A stretch of 64,000 nucleotides of DNA from Chloroflexota bacterium. Lineage in GTDB: Bacteria > Chloroflexota > Anaerolineae > Aggregatilineales > UBA2796. Positions 8,371 to 16,944 of this stretch are shown in pieces. The stretch spans positions 1 to 64,000 of the forward strand of contig JAJPHV010000051.1 of the NCBI GenBank assembly GCA_021325095.1, read 5' to 3'. The notes beneath the pieces were generated by a model. That model did not search any database, was not told where the DNA came from, and worked only from the letters and a program-made list of their open reading frames with translations. Every line of letters starts with the position of its first letter. The first letter of the stretch is position 1. A program made the translations under genes and the position numbers.

Positions 8371-9573
8371 CTAATTTACGTTATAGGTGATGGTCTTGAT
8401 GTTGTTGGCCTCGCCGTTCGGTCCCTCATTGATCTCGTTTTTGCTGTCCACCGTGATCGTTGCCGTCTGGTTAGCGCCGCTGCCATGCAGCGTGACCGGC
8501 ATACTGACTGTTACCGACTGCCCGGCATTGATGGCTGGCACGGCCACCGGGCTGGTTTCATTGCCTGGCTGGAATACGCCAACCAGCAGCGACGTTCCCG
8601 CGTTCACTGTACCCTGGTTGCGGATCACGACACTGACGGTGAAGGTCTGGTTAGCCGTCGGCGTGCCGGGGTTGAGCGTCACGGAATCGATCACTAGATC
8701 GGCTACCGGGCCGGTAGTACTGGTCGGCGCGGCTGCCGGCGGATTGGTCGGTGGTGCGGCGCTCGGTACGGGCGTCGGCGGCGAGGCAACTACTGGCACG
8801 TTCGTCGTATCACCAACGACCTGACTGTATGCGGTATCGCTGATGCACCACCCTCGTGTCTGGCCCTTCTGGATTACCCACCAGCTTTTGGCCGCATTCC
8901 GCCCGACGATGATCGCCGAGTCACCGGTTTTCATGGCATCGATAATCGGGAAGTTCGTGCCGGGGCCAGCTCGAATGTTGAGATTGGGCGCTGTCACCTG
9001 AAGGGTTGGCTGGCCGGAAGTATCCGGGGCGGTAGGGGCTGGCGGCGTGTTGCTGGCGGCCTGCGTTGCGCTTGGAGCGGTGGTGGCGCTGGCTGGCGGT
9101 CTGGTCGGCGTGGCGCTCACCGATTGGCTTGTGGCCTGTGTGGCTGGCTCTGTCGCCGCCTGTGTGGGAGCAGCAACGACCTCAAGCGTGATCTTGGCTG
9201 CGCCAATCTGCGTGCCATCGGCGCGAGAGGCCACCGCTTCAACCAGATGGCCCTGGATGCCTGTCGCTTTCCAGGGCTGGCGTGCGGTGAAGCTGCCCTG
9301 CGGGCTGCCGGTTGGCGCAGTCTGTGCGCCGATCACGTTGTCATCGATCCGGAATTCGACTTTGGCCGTCTGCGGATCGTTGGTATTCACGGCCAGTATG
9401 ATGTCCGATCCCTCGGCGATCAGGCTGCCATTTTGAGGCGCGATGAAGACCACCGATGACTCCTGAGCAACAGACGTGGGGGCGCTGCCGCCGAATTGAG
9501 CGTTGCAGGCCAGCGAGGCTGCGACGAGCATCGCCAGCCCGATCACCGCGCGTAGTTTGGCCTGTCCTGGCAT
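8371..9573 (-). CDS. Surface lipoprotein with SH3-like and CARDB domains
   Basis: The protein (400 aa) begins with a lipoprotein signal ending in AASLAC (Cys at residue 23). It then shows an Ig-like segment (about 45-140) with VEFRIDDN, a Ala/Thr/Pro-rich linker, a bacterial SH3 domain (about 195-260, with LNIRAGPGTNFP and TRGWCI), a second linker, and a C-terminal CARDB domain (about 295-400, with VIRNQGTVNAG and AINAGQ). SH3 and CARDB domains bind cell wall or other surface ligands; no enzyme domain is seen. The ATG at 9573 has GGAGG 7 bases upstream; a further upstream frame would disrupt the signal peptide. Confidence 0.8.
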   Translation of the reverse strand: MPGQAKLRAVIGLAMLVAASLACNAQFGGSAPTSVAQESSVVFIAPQNGSLIAEGSDIILAVNTNDPQTAKVEFRIDDNVIGAQTAPTGSPQGSFTARQPWKATGIQGHLVEAVASRADGTQIGAAKITLEVVAAPTQAATEPATQATSQSVSATPTRPPASATTAPSATQAASNTPPAPTAPDTSGQPTLQVTAPNLNIRAGPGTNFPIIDAMKTGDSAIIVGRNAAKSWWVIQKGQTRGWCISDTAYSQVVGDTTNVPVVASPPTPVPSAAPPTNPPAAAPTSTTGPVADLVIDSVTLNPGTPTANQTFTVSVVIRNQGTVNAGTSLLVGVFQPGNETSPVAVPAINAGQSVTVSMPVTLHGSGANQTATITVDSKNEINEGPNGEANNIKTITYNVN

Positions 9574-9702
9574 GACATATCCTCCGCCGACCACTGGCCG
9601 GGCGGTTTGGAAATCTACCAGATTCAACGCCGATTTGCCACATGTGTGCAACCGCGTTTACCTCACCTTGTGAAGGGCCAGGGGTAAGTCTCACCCAGCC
9701 GC

Positions 9703-11811
9703 CTACAGCCAGCTTTGCCGCTCCACGATGGCAGCGGCGCATTCGCCGTCGGGGGTCTCGTCGATGGCCCGCAGAGCAGCCTGCGCTGCTGCCTGTGCGT
9801 CGGGCTGCTGGGCCAGGCGGATCAGCCGCGCGCCACGAATGACCGTGATCGTGGGCGGCGCATCCAGCACCGAGGACTGCCCGGCCAATAACTCCTGCTC
9901 AAGTCTGGTCTTGATGTGAGAAATGTCACCCGCGAACACCCGCGCACCCTGGGCCGTCAGCCGGATCGCGCCGTGCACATCCACCACTACCACGCCGCGC
10001 CAGCCGCGTCGCAGCCAGTTGCCGCCAGCGGATGAATAGACCCAGAAGCCGCTGGTGGTCGCGTTCAGGTGCAATTTGCTCTCCGGGACTCCACTTCGGC
10101 GCGCTGCCAGCTTTCGGGCCTCCGCCTCGGTGATATGCGCCGCTCGCGGATCGCGGCTTTCGAGCGCCACCGCGCCCGTCGCAATGGCCCGGATCGTGCC
10201 GCGTTCGGGTGCGGGTTCGGTGACGACTTGAATGGTTGCCGCATCCGCGCCCGCCGCCACCGCCCGCGCGACGGCCTCCCCTGCCAGTTCTTGCGGATCG
10301 GTTCCGGCGACAGAGCGCTCAACCTCCTCGCGCACCAGGGCCAGCGCCACACCCACCGACGAGATCACCTCGGCATGGTCGGCGATGCGGTAAGGCCGAT
10401 TCATGCGCCTGGCAACAGTGGGCAGCAGCGCGCCACAACCACCGCCGCCGCCGACCAGTTCATAATCTCTGAGGTTGTATTCCTTCGCCAGCCGCTGCGC
10501 TGCCTGTTGGAGCCGCTGCGTCGCCCGGTCAAGGACCTGCAACGCGGTCTGTTCCGCCGAAAGGCCAAGCAGTCTGCCGAGCGCGGCAAGGCCCTGGCGA
10601 GCCACATCACCATCAGCGAGCGCATACGCCCCCGCCGGAACCACTCCGAGGGCATTGGCGGCACAGGTTACGGTCAGTGCATAGCGTTTGCCTGCTGCAT
10701 CCCTGACCACCACGTAGTCCGGCGGGTCGGCAGGCTGTGGCGCGATCAGTTCAACGCTCAGGTCGCCTTCGGGATGGCTGAAGCACAGGTAGGGCAACCC
10801 GGCGATGTGCGCGCTGCGCGGGCCAACGTCCGCGATCTTGCGCCCACTCAGGCGGATCATGCTGCCGCCGGCCACGCCCTGCACCCGCACATCCAGGGAG
10901 CGGATCGCCGTCGGGTGATCCATGATCTGCACGTAGCGCAGGACGGGCTGCCCGTCTTTGATGACGCCCAGGTTGGAACTCGTGCCACCGCTCTCGATGA
11001 AGATACCGTCCAGGATACGCCCGGAGAGCAGCGCACCGGCGACGCTGGCCGCCGGGCCAGAAAGCAGACTCAGGATGGGCCGTGTGCGCAGTCCGGAAAC
11101 GTCGGTCAGGCCGCCGTCGCCGCGCATCACCAGCAGCGGCGCGTCGATGTTCGCCGCTTTCAGGCACGCCTCGACTTCGTTGGCGGTGCGTGCCATGCGC
11201 GGCAGGATGCTGGCGTTGACTGCCGCGGTGATGGTACGCACTTCCAGGCCATAGGCGCTCGTCACCTGGTGGCCGCCCACTGCTGGCAGGTCAAGCCGCG
11301 CTGCTGCATCCATCACCACCAGTTCGTCGGCAGGGTCGTCCACGCTGAACGCGCCGCTGGCGACAATGGCCTGCGCACCCTGGCCGCGTAACTGATGCAC
11401 AACCCGATCTGCATCTCGCCCCACGACGGGCGAATCCAGCCAGGCATGGACGGTGTGCAGGCTGCGTCCGGGCGCTAACTTGATCTCGCCGGGATCGGTC
11501 AATCTGCGGAGGCGGCTGGCTTCCTGCTGCGGTCCGATGCCGACCACACCCACCGTTGCCACGTCACCTTCAAGCAGCGCATTGACGGCCTGTGTGGTGC
11601 TGTGTGCAACGGCGACAATCTCGTGCTTGTTGAGACGGGGATCGGCCAGAATGGTCGAGAGCGCCCTGACGACACCCTCGGCCACGCCGCCGGCGCCGCT
11701 ATGCGTGGTGGGCACAACGGCCTCGGCGACAATCTCAAATGGAGCAGCCCGGACGGCGACGGCTTTGGTGAATGTGCCGCCGACATCAACCCCGATCCGT
11801 AGCTGGCTCAC
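9703..11811 (-). CDS. Hydantoinase/oxoprolinase family protein (HyuA-like)
   Basis: The protein (702 aa) belongs to the hydantoinase A / 5-oxoprolinase family, which share an actin-like ATPase fold and hydrolyse cyclic amides or related substrates with ATP. It opens with RIGVDVGGTFTKAV, the phosphate-1 loop, then VAHSTTQAVNALL, a second domain with GGTSSNLGV and VQGVAGGSMIRL, and GGGGGCGALLP. No HyuB partner is nearby, so substrate and activity are unknown. I chose GTG at 11811, whose GTGA overlaps the stop of the iron permease; an ATG at 11877 would overlap it by 70 bases. The overlap suggests translational coupling. Confidence 0.82.
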   Translation of the reverse strand: MSQLRIGVDVGGTFTKAVAVRAAPFEIVAEAVVPTTHSGAGGVAEGVVRALSTILADPRLNKHEIVAVAHSTTQAVNALLEGDVATVGVVGIGPQQEASRLRRLTDPGEIKLAPGRSLHTVHAWLDSPVVGRDADRVVHQLRGQGAQAIVASGAFSVDDPADELVVMDAAARLDLPAVGGHQVTSAYGLEVRTITAAVNASILPRMARTANEVEACLKAANIDAPLLVMRGDGGLTDVSGLRTRPILSLLSGPAASVAGALLSGRILDGIFIESGGTSSNLGVIKDGQPVLRYVQIMDHPTAIRSLDVRVQGVAGGSMIRLSGRKIADVGPRSAHIAGLPYLCFSHPEGDLSVELIAPQPADPPDYVVVRDAAGKRYALTVTCAANALGVVPAGAYALADGDVARQGLAALGRLLGLSAEQTALQVLDRATQRLQQAAQRLAKEYNLRDYELVGGGGGCGALLPTVARRMNRPYRIADHAEVISSVGVALALVREEVERSVAGTDPQELAGEAVARAVAAGADAATIQVVTEPAPERGTIRAIATGAVALESRDPRAAHITEAEARKLAARRSGVPESKLHLNATTSGFWVYSSAGGNWLRRGWRGVVVVDVHGAIRLTAQGARVFAGDISHIKTRLEQELLAGQSSVLDAPPTITVIRGARLIRLAQQPDAQAAAQAALRAIDETPDGECAAAIVERQSWL

Positions 11812-13058
11812 ACGCTGGCGACTCGCTGGCTGGCGACGGGTTGCATTCTGCGCTGCCGGAGTTGCAGCACGACCCAACCCACGACGTACACGGAAGCCAA
11901 CAGGAACTGTGCGGCGATGGTCTCAACGGTGGGATGGAAACCCGTAAACTGCGCCAGGGCGTTGGGTAGGCGCGGCAGATAGCCGATCAGTGAAGTTGCG
12001 CCGATGAAGCCTGACTCCTGCAAGCTGTGAACCGCGCCGCCAGCAAAGGCCACCGACAGCAGCATGATCAGGCTGACCGTCACCTGGAAAAAGCGTTGCA
12101 CAGGCAAACGGTGGCTGGTCTTGAGAATGACCCAGGTCACGCCGAGCAGCGCAGCCACCCCAGCCAGGAAGCCCAGCAGCAGGTAAATTTCGACCTGGGC
12201 GCTCATCAGGGCCAGCACTTCGTAAAACAGTGCGGTTTCCAATCCTTCCCGGTAAACCGCCGAGAAGCCAAGCACGACCAGCCCCAGCGCGCTGCCCGAC
12301 GCCATTGCCGACCAGGCCCGCGCCCGCATGAACTCCATCCAGCGCTTCTGATCCATGCGGCGGATCAGCCAGACGTTGACCCAGAGCAGCACGGCGACGG
12401 CCACCAGCGAGATGATCGCTTCAAGCAGTTCGCGCGCGACGGGCGTGATGCTGACGACGTAGTGGACGATGAGCCACGAGAAGGCGCTGGCGACAATTGC
12501 CAGCCCTACGCCGTAGAAAATATAACGACCCAGGGCGCGGCTCTGGCTGGCACGCAGGTAGCCCAGCACCGCCGCCAGCACCAGGACGGCCTCCAGCCCT
12601 TCACGGAAAATGACGCTGAACCCGCTGAGGGCGGCCAGCGTCGGCGCAAGTGCGCCTGTCCCAGTGAACATAGCGTCCACCTCATCCACGCCGTCACGCA
12701 CACGGCGCGCGGATTCCTCGACCTGGGCAGCAGGTGCGCCCTGCTGCATCTTGGTGCGCAGGTCGGCAAAGCGGTACTCGATGTCGAGCGTCAGATCGCC
12801 ATCCATCGCACGCAGCGGAATCTCGATGTTCTCAAAATGATCGAGATAGGCCGAGCGCGAGAGTTTGAAGGCCGCCGTGTAATCGCCCAGGCGGTAGGCA
12901 CGCATGGCCTGTTGGAGTAAATCCCGGATGGACTGCGCCTCCACCGCCACGTTGACGGCAGGCGCGGATGGATTGTTGCCATCGGCGTGCGCTGTCCACG
13001 CTGGCATGATCAGCAGCACTGCCAGGATGAATAGAAAAGCCAGAAAGCCCTTGCGCAT
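11808..13058 (-). CDS. FTR1-family high-affinity iron permease
   Basis: FTR1/EfeU proteins move ferric iron, usually after oxidation of Fe(II), across the membrane. The protein (416 aa) has a signal peptide (about residues 1-26), an extracytoplasmic helical domain of about 110 residues, and then seven hydrophobic segments. Both REGLE iron motifs are present: FREGLEAVLVLAAVLGYL and, later, YREGLETALFYEV. No EfeO or EfeB gene is next to it; instead the HyuA-like gene follows with a 4-base overlap. GGAGAGG precedes the ATG. The fused N-terminal domain may take the place of a separate EfeO-type protein, which is inference. Confidence 0.9.
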   Translation of the reverse strand: MRKGFLAFLFILAVLLIMPAWTAHADGNNPSAPAVNVAVEAQSIRDLLQQAMRAYRLGDYTAAFKLSRSAYLDHFENIEIPLRAMDGDLTLDIEYRFADLRTKMQQGAPAAQVEESARRVRDGVDEVDAMFTGTGALAPTLAALSGFSVIFREGLEAVLVLAAVLGYLRASQSRALGRYIFYGVGLAIVASAFSWLIVHYVVSITPVARELLEAIISLVAVAVLLWVNVWLIRRMDQKRWMEFMRARAWSAMASGSALGLVVLGFSAVYREGLETALFYEVLALMSAQVEIYLLLGFLAGVAALLGVTWVILKTSHRLPVQRFFQVTVSLIMLLSVAFAGGAVHSLQESGFIGATSLIGYLPRLPNALAQFTGFHPTVETIAAQFLLASVYVVGWVVLQLRQRRMQPVASQRVASV

Positions 13059-13173
13059 TACCCTCTCCGTTGCCCTGTGGTCAGTTTCGTCATTTTGCTC
13101 GACTACAGGTTATCGCCTACTTGAGTCGTTCGTTAAACGGATTTTGTAAAATTTCTGCGACGCAAGCGAACGC

Positions 13174-13196
13174 TTATTGCGAATCGTTTGCAATAA
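13174..13196. promoter_or_regulatory. Palindromic operator candidate upstream of the iron permease
   Basis: TTATTGC and GCAATAA flank a 9-base centre in a 23-base odd palindrome with only two mismatched pairs. The site lies about 116 bases before the FTR1 start. Fur-family regulators bind such sites and would suit an iron gene, but the core AATCGTTT also fits the LacI-family pattern AANCGNTT, so the regulator cannot be decided. Confidence 0.4.
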
Positions 13197-13316
13197 CCGG
13201 ATTGTAAGGGGGGCAACTTGTGAAGTCAAGCACATAGTTTAGAACGGAATTTCATCGTGAGGTGTTGGAGATTTAACGCACGTTAACTTTGGAGGGCTTC
13301 ATTTTCGGCACACTGC

Positions 13317-13345
13317 TTGACAGCCCGCGCAAAACTCGATAACAT
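13317..13345 (+). promoter_or_regulatory. Sigma-70 promoter of the sugar ABC operon
   Basis: A perfect TTGACA (13317-13322) is followed after exactly 17 bases by TAACAT (13340-13345), which matches four of six -10 positions. Transcription would begin near 13352, inside the operator that follows, leaving a leader of about 177 bases before the binding-protein start codon. Confidence 0.6.
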
Positions 13346-13369
13346 GAAAACGGTTGCGCAATCGTTTTC
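13346..13369 (+). promoter_or_regulatory. LacI-family operator candidate at the transcription start
   Basis: A 24-base palindrome with a single mismatched pair has arms GAAAACG and CGTTTTC and a central TTGCGCAA. It contains two overlapping copies of the LacI-family core AANCGNTT (AAACGGTT and AATCGTTT). Lying directly behind the -10 box, it would block transcription when bound. No LacI-type regulator gene is in the window. Confidence 0.5.
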
Positions 13370-13528
13370 GCGCTCTGTGACTGACCCGGTAGACGGTAAT
13401 AATGTGTTATGATGTAGATGCTGTCTTTTCATAAAGGAGGTGAATTCCCCACACGACCCGCCTAAACAAAACTGGATGACCGAATTCTCTTTTGCGAATT
13501 AGATCTTTTGCACCATGGAGAGCGAGCA
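13370..13528 (+). other. Leader of the sugar operon with an orphan Shine-Dalgarno sequence
   Basis: This non-coding leader contains AAAGGAGGTGA at 13433-13443, a full match to the anti-Shine-Dalgarno end of 16S rRNA, but no ATG, GTG or TTG within 5-13 bases. An 8-codon frame (ATG 13475 to TAG 13501) lies downstream, too far to use it. The binding-protein gene has its own GGAGAG. The orphan site could be a ribosome standby site, part of a regulated structure, or a relic. Confidence 0.4.
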
Positions 13529-15031
13529 ATGTTAACTTCCAGTCGGCGCGTTTCTCTGACCGCCATCCTGCTCGTTGTTATCCTCGTTACCACCAGTTTC
13601 GGCACCCTCCTCGCGCAGGGCGAAGCGCCCAAAGTCCTCAATGTCGTCAAATTTGAACTCTGCCCCAAGTTTGACAACGTGACGGTCAACGTGGTTGGCG
13701 ATGCCGGGCATAACCTGAAGCCATACCAGTTCTGGGCGGACGACTTCGCCAAAATGGGCATCAAGGTAAACGTCATCGAAGTGCCGTTTGAAGGCGTTTA
13801 TGAAAAAGAGAAAACTGAGTTTGTGGCCGGAACAGGCGCATTCGACGTGGTCACCTTCTACCCGTCGTATATCGGTGACTTTGCGGGCAATGGTTACCTG
13901 CTCCCCCTCGACGACTATATCAAGAGGGAACCTGCCGCAGTCTGGGACCCGCATCAGGACGATGTGCTCCCGCCCTTCCGCGAGCTGTACAATAAGTTCG
14001 GCGGTAAGACCTACGCATTGACCATCGATGGCGACATTCACATCTTCATTTACCGCAAAGACCTGTTTGAAAACAAGGATGAACAGGCTGCGTACAAAGC
14101 CAAGTATGGCGCCGACCTCAAGCCCCCGGAGACGTGGGACGACTATTTGAAGGTGGGCGCATTCTTCACCCGCAAGAAGGGCGACAAGCTGGCGGGCGAA
14201 ACACTGACAGATGACTTCTTCGGGTCAGCGGAATTTGCCAAGCGCGGCTTCAGCTATGCCTGGTTCATGGATCGGGCTGCCAGCGCAGGCGTGAACTACT
14301 TCGACGAGAATATGAAGCCGACCATCAACAGCAAGGAAGCTGTGGCTGCGCTTCAAAACATGGTGGACAGCTTGAAGAACGCGCCGCCGGACGTGCTCGG
14401 TTATGGCTACGACGAATTGCGCGATGCCTTCATCAAGGGCAAAGTGGCGATGGTCGTGCAGTGGAGCGACGTGCCCAAGAAAGCCGCTGACCCCAACGAC
14501 TCGAAGATTGTGGGCAAGGTCAGCGTTGGCCGTTTGCCGGGGACGAAGGTCGGCGATACGGTCGTTCACCGCTCGATGATGCCGGTTGGCCGCGTGGTGG
14601 CGGTGGCCGCCGACTCGAAGGTTCCTGACGCGGCATACTGCGTTGCCAAGCACGTCGCCTATAACCGCAGTCTGGAACAGGTGTCCACATCGCTGACGGG
14701 CCTCGACCCTTATCGCCAGATTCACCTGGAACACCCCGAAGCCTATGCGCCGCTCATGGGCGAGGACAACGCGAAAGCCTATCTGGCGGGCTTGAAGCTG
14801 GCCCTGCCCGATGGCTACCCGGATATCTTCATTCCGGGCGCGGCGCAGTACCAGGACTCGCTTGACCTGCACGTCAACAAGGCGCTGGCCGGGCAGGAAA
14901 CGCCCCAGGCTGCGCTGGACGCCGTCGCCAAAGAGTGGGACGCCATCACGGACAAGCAGGGCCGGGATAAGCAGGTGAAACTGTGGCAGCAAGCGCTGGC
15001 AAGCTACAAGGCGCTTGGGCTGATGAAGTAA
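13529..15031 (+). CDS. ABC transporter sugar-binding protein (family 1)
   Basis: The protein (500 aa) is an extracellular solute-binding protein of the carbohydrate uptake class 1 type. It has a signal peptide (about residues 1-31, ending near LLAQG) and then the usual two-lobe fold with GHNLKPYQFWADDF, TGAFDVVTFYPSYIGD and LPLDDYI, and FIKGKVAMVVQWSD. There is no lipobox cysteine at the cleavage site. Two MalF/MalG-type permease genes follow, separated by a strong hairpin, which would allow the binding protein to be made in excess. The start ATG has GGAGAG at 6 bases. The substrate is a sugar or polyol of unknown identity. Confidence 0.9.
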   Translation: MLTSSRRVSLTAILLVVILVTTSFGTLLAQGEAPKVLNVVKFELCPKFDNVTVNVVGDAGHNLKPYQFWADDFAKMGIKVNVIEVPFEGVYEKEKTEFVAGTGAFDVVTFYPSYIGDFAGNGYLLPLDDYIKREPAAVWDPHQDDVLPPFRELYNKFGGKTYALTIDGDIHIFIYRKDLFENKDEQAAYKAKYGADLKPPETWDDYLKVGAFFTRKKGDKLAGETLTDDFFGSAEFAKRGFSYAWFMDRAASAGVNYFDENMKPTINSKEAVAALQNMVDSLKNAPPDVLGYGYDELRDAFIKGKVAMVVQWSDVPKKAADPNDSKIVGKVSVGRLPGTKVGDTVVHRSMMPVGRVVAVAADSKVPDAAYCVAKHVAYNRSLEQVSTSLTGLDPYRQIHLEHPEAYAPLMGEDNAKAYLAGLKLALPDGYPDIFIPGAAQYQDSLDLHVNKALAGQETPQAALDAVAKEWDAITDKQGRDKQVKLWQQALASYKALGLMK

Positions 15032-15045
15032 GATACAATTATTGT

Positions 15046-15084
15046 CTCGCCCCCGACCTCTTCCCAGAAGAGGTCGGGGGCGAG
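15046..15084 (+). terminator. Perfect 17-bp hairpin between binding-protein and permease genes
   Basis: Bases 15046-15062 pair without mismatch with 15068-15084 around the loop CCCAG. There is no T-run, so complete termination is unlikely. Its place between a binding-protein gene and its permeases fits a processing, stabilising or attenuating element that lowers permease expression. Confidence 0.6.
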
Positions 15085-15113
15085 GTCTCTCCGAAACACA
15101 TTAATCAGGAAAC

Positions 15114-16055
15114 ATGGCTGACAAGTTAGCCTTCAGACCACGCACGATCCGGTTCAGTATTGCCTCTAGCGTAGAACGGCGCTACCGGACGACAGCGGTA
15201 TTGTTTGTGCTGCCAGCGCTGGTCTTGCTGCTGGCGATCACGATCTACCCTTTGATCCGCACCCTGTCGCTCACCGTCATGGCCCAGGAGTTAACCGTAT
15301 CCCCGGATGCCGAATATGTCGGCCTGCAAAACTTCCAGAAAGTGCTGGCCGATGGACGCTTCTGGAACGCCATGCAAAACACGTCTTTTCTGGTCGTGGT
15401 TGGCGTGGCGATTCAGCTCGTTGCCGGGACGGGGCTGGCGCTGCTGCTCAGTGAGATCGGGCGTTCGCGTTCGGTCTGGGTGTCACTGTTCCTCATCCCG
15501 GTCATGATTGCGCCCGTCGTGGCGGGCTTTCAATTTCGGGTGATTTTGAACGATTCGTTTGGGCCACTGAATTATCTGATCAAGTGGGTGTCCGGTGGGT
15601 TAATCAGTCCGCCTGCCTGGTTGGCTGACCCGAAGACGGCCCTGTTCTCGATCATGCTGACCGACCTGTGGCAGTGGACGCCTTTCATGCTGCTCATCGT
15701 GCTGGCCGGGCTGCAATCGATCTCGGTGGAACTGTTGGAGGCGGCGGAAGTTGACGGCGCATCGTACTGGCAGACGTTCTGGCGCATCAAGATTCCGATT
15801 CTCCTGCCCGTAATTATCATCGGCATTCTGATCCGGCTGATGGACACCTTCAAGACCTTCGATCTGGTGTACCTGCTGACAGGCGGCGGCCCAGGCAGTT
15901 CGACGGAAACGATTGCCTACTACACGTATCTCAACGGCTTCAAATTTTTCAGCATGGGTTATACGGCGGCGATGGCCTTCGTCCAGTTGGTGGTGATTAT
16001 TCTCGTATCACGCGCCTTCCTGGCAATTCAGAATCGCCAGCAAAAGGTAGGCTAG
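15114..16055 (+). CDS. ABC sugar transporter permease (MalF/UgpA type)
   Basis: The protein (313 aa) has six predicted membrane helices, the first at about residues 27-50, and the permease signature EAAEVDGASYWQTFWRIKIPIL (the EAA loop, about 205-225) that contacts the ATPase. The fold and length are normal for the MalFG-type inner-membrane subunit. The start ATG is preceded by AGGAAAC. It is followed after 14 bases by the second permease, with which it would form a heterodimer. No ATPase gene is in the operon. Confidence 0.93.
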   Translation: MADKLAFRPRTIRFSIASSVERRYRTTAVLFVLPALVLLLAITIYPLIRTLSLTVMAQELTVSPDAEYVGLQNFQKVLADGRFWNAMQNTSFLVVVGVAIQLVAGTGLALLLSEIGRSRSVWVSLFLIPVMIAPVVAGFQFRVILNDSFGPLNYLIKWVSGGLISPPAWLADPKTALFSIMLTDLWQWTPFMLLIVLAGLQSISVELLEAAEVDGASYWQTFWRIKIPILLPVIIIGILIRLMDTFKTFDLVYLLTGGGPGSSTETIAYYTYLNGFKFFSMGYTAAMAFVQLVVIILVSRAFLAIQNRQQKVG

Positions 16056-16069
16056 GGAGAGCCAGTCAT

Positions 16070-16909
16070 ATGCGTAGGACAAGGCCCGCTGTGCGCGTAA
16101 TGGCCGGGATCATCCTGGCGGCGGCGTTGGTGTTTTTCCTGTTCCCTGTCATATGGATGTTCCTGACCTCGTTCAAGACCCAGGCCGAAGTCTTTGCCAG
16201 TCCACCTGTTTTTATCCCCGGCCAGTGGAATCTCAACAATTATGCCGGGGCGCTGCTGCCGCCGCCCAATGGCAGCGGCGGCTGGGCAGGTATCCGTGAC
16301 AGCCTGATCGTGTCGCTCAGTACTGCCGTCGTCAGCGTGGCGGTTGGCGCGCTGGCGGCGTACAGCCTGGCACGCTACCGAGTTGGCGGCCAGCAGTTTT
16401 CGTTCTGGATACTTTCGACGCGCATGTTTCCTCCGGTGGCGTCCGCGCTGCCGCTGTTCCTGATCTTCAAGGAACTCAAGCTGCTGGACACTTATGAAGC
16501 ACTGATTATCGCTAACACGATTTTTAACCTGCCGTTTGCAATCTGGCTGCTGAAGGGCTTTATCGAGGATTCGCCAGCCGAACTCGAAGAAGCCGCGCTC
16601 ATTGACGGTTCGAGCATCTTTGGAGCCTTCTGGCGGATCACGCTGCCGCTGATCACGCCGGGGCTGGTCGTGGCGCTGTTGTTCTCATTCATCTTCACCT
16701 GGAACGAATTCATGTTCGCGCTGCTGCTGACCCGGAAAGCGGTGCGCCCGCTGACGGTCATTATCCCGTCGCTGGTCGGGGGCCACGAAATCTTGTGGGG
16801 GCAAATCGCTGCGGCGGGCGTCATCGCCATCATTCCGGGAACCCTGCTGGCGCTGTTTTTGCAGCGGTATATTGTGCGCGGCCTGACGATGGGCGCGCTT
16901 AAAAGCTAA
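16070..16909 (+). CDS. ABC sugar transporter permease (MalG/UgpE type)
   Basis: The protein (279 aa) has six predicted membrane helices, the first at about 11-33, with the MalG-type N-terminal FPVIWMFLTSFK. The EAA loop reads EEAALIDGSSIFGAFWRITLP (about 175-195). The end GLTMGALKS is typical of the class. Length is normal. It pairs with the preceding permease. The operon lacks an MsmX/UgpC-type ATPase, which is often shared and encoded elsewhere in the genome. Confidence 0.93.
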   Translation: MRRTRPAVRVMAGIILAAALVFFLFPVIWMFLTSFKTQAEVFASPPVFIPGQWNLNNYAGALLPPPNGSGGWAGIRDSLIVSLSTAVVSVAVGALAAYSLARYRVGGQQFSFWILSTRMFPPVASALPLFLIFKELKLLDTYEALIIANTIFNLPFAIWLLKGFIEDSPAELEEAALIDGSSIFGAFWRITLPLITPGLVVALLFSFIFTWNEFMFALLLTRKAVRPLTVIIPSLVGGHEILWGQIAAAGVIAIIPGTLLALFLQRYIVRGLTMGALKS

Positions 16910-16944
16910 GGCGCTGTTCACAACCAAGGAGATATGGAGATATC

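Noticed and set aside
10069..11391. A 440-codon open frame antisense to the hydantoinase-like gene
   Set aside because: Its composition (Arg, His, Gly, Gln-rich) is typical of the shadow of a high-GC gene, and it resembles no family.
13475..13501. An 8-codon open frame in the sugar operon leader
   Set aside because: It is too far (about 31 bases) from the strong Shine-Dalgarno sequence and has no regulatory codon pattern, so I do not call it a leader peptide.
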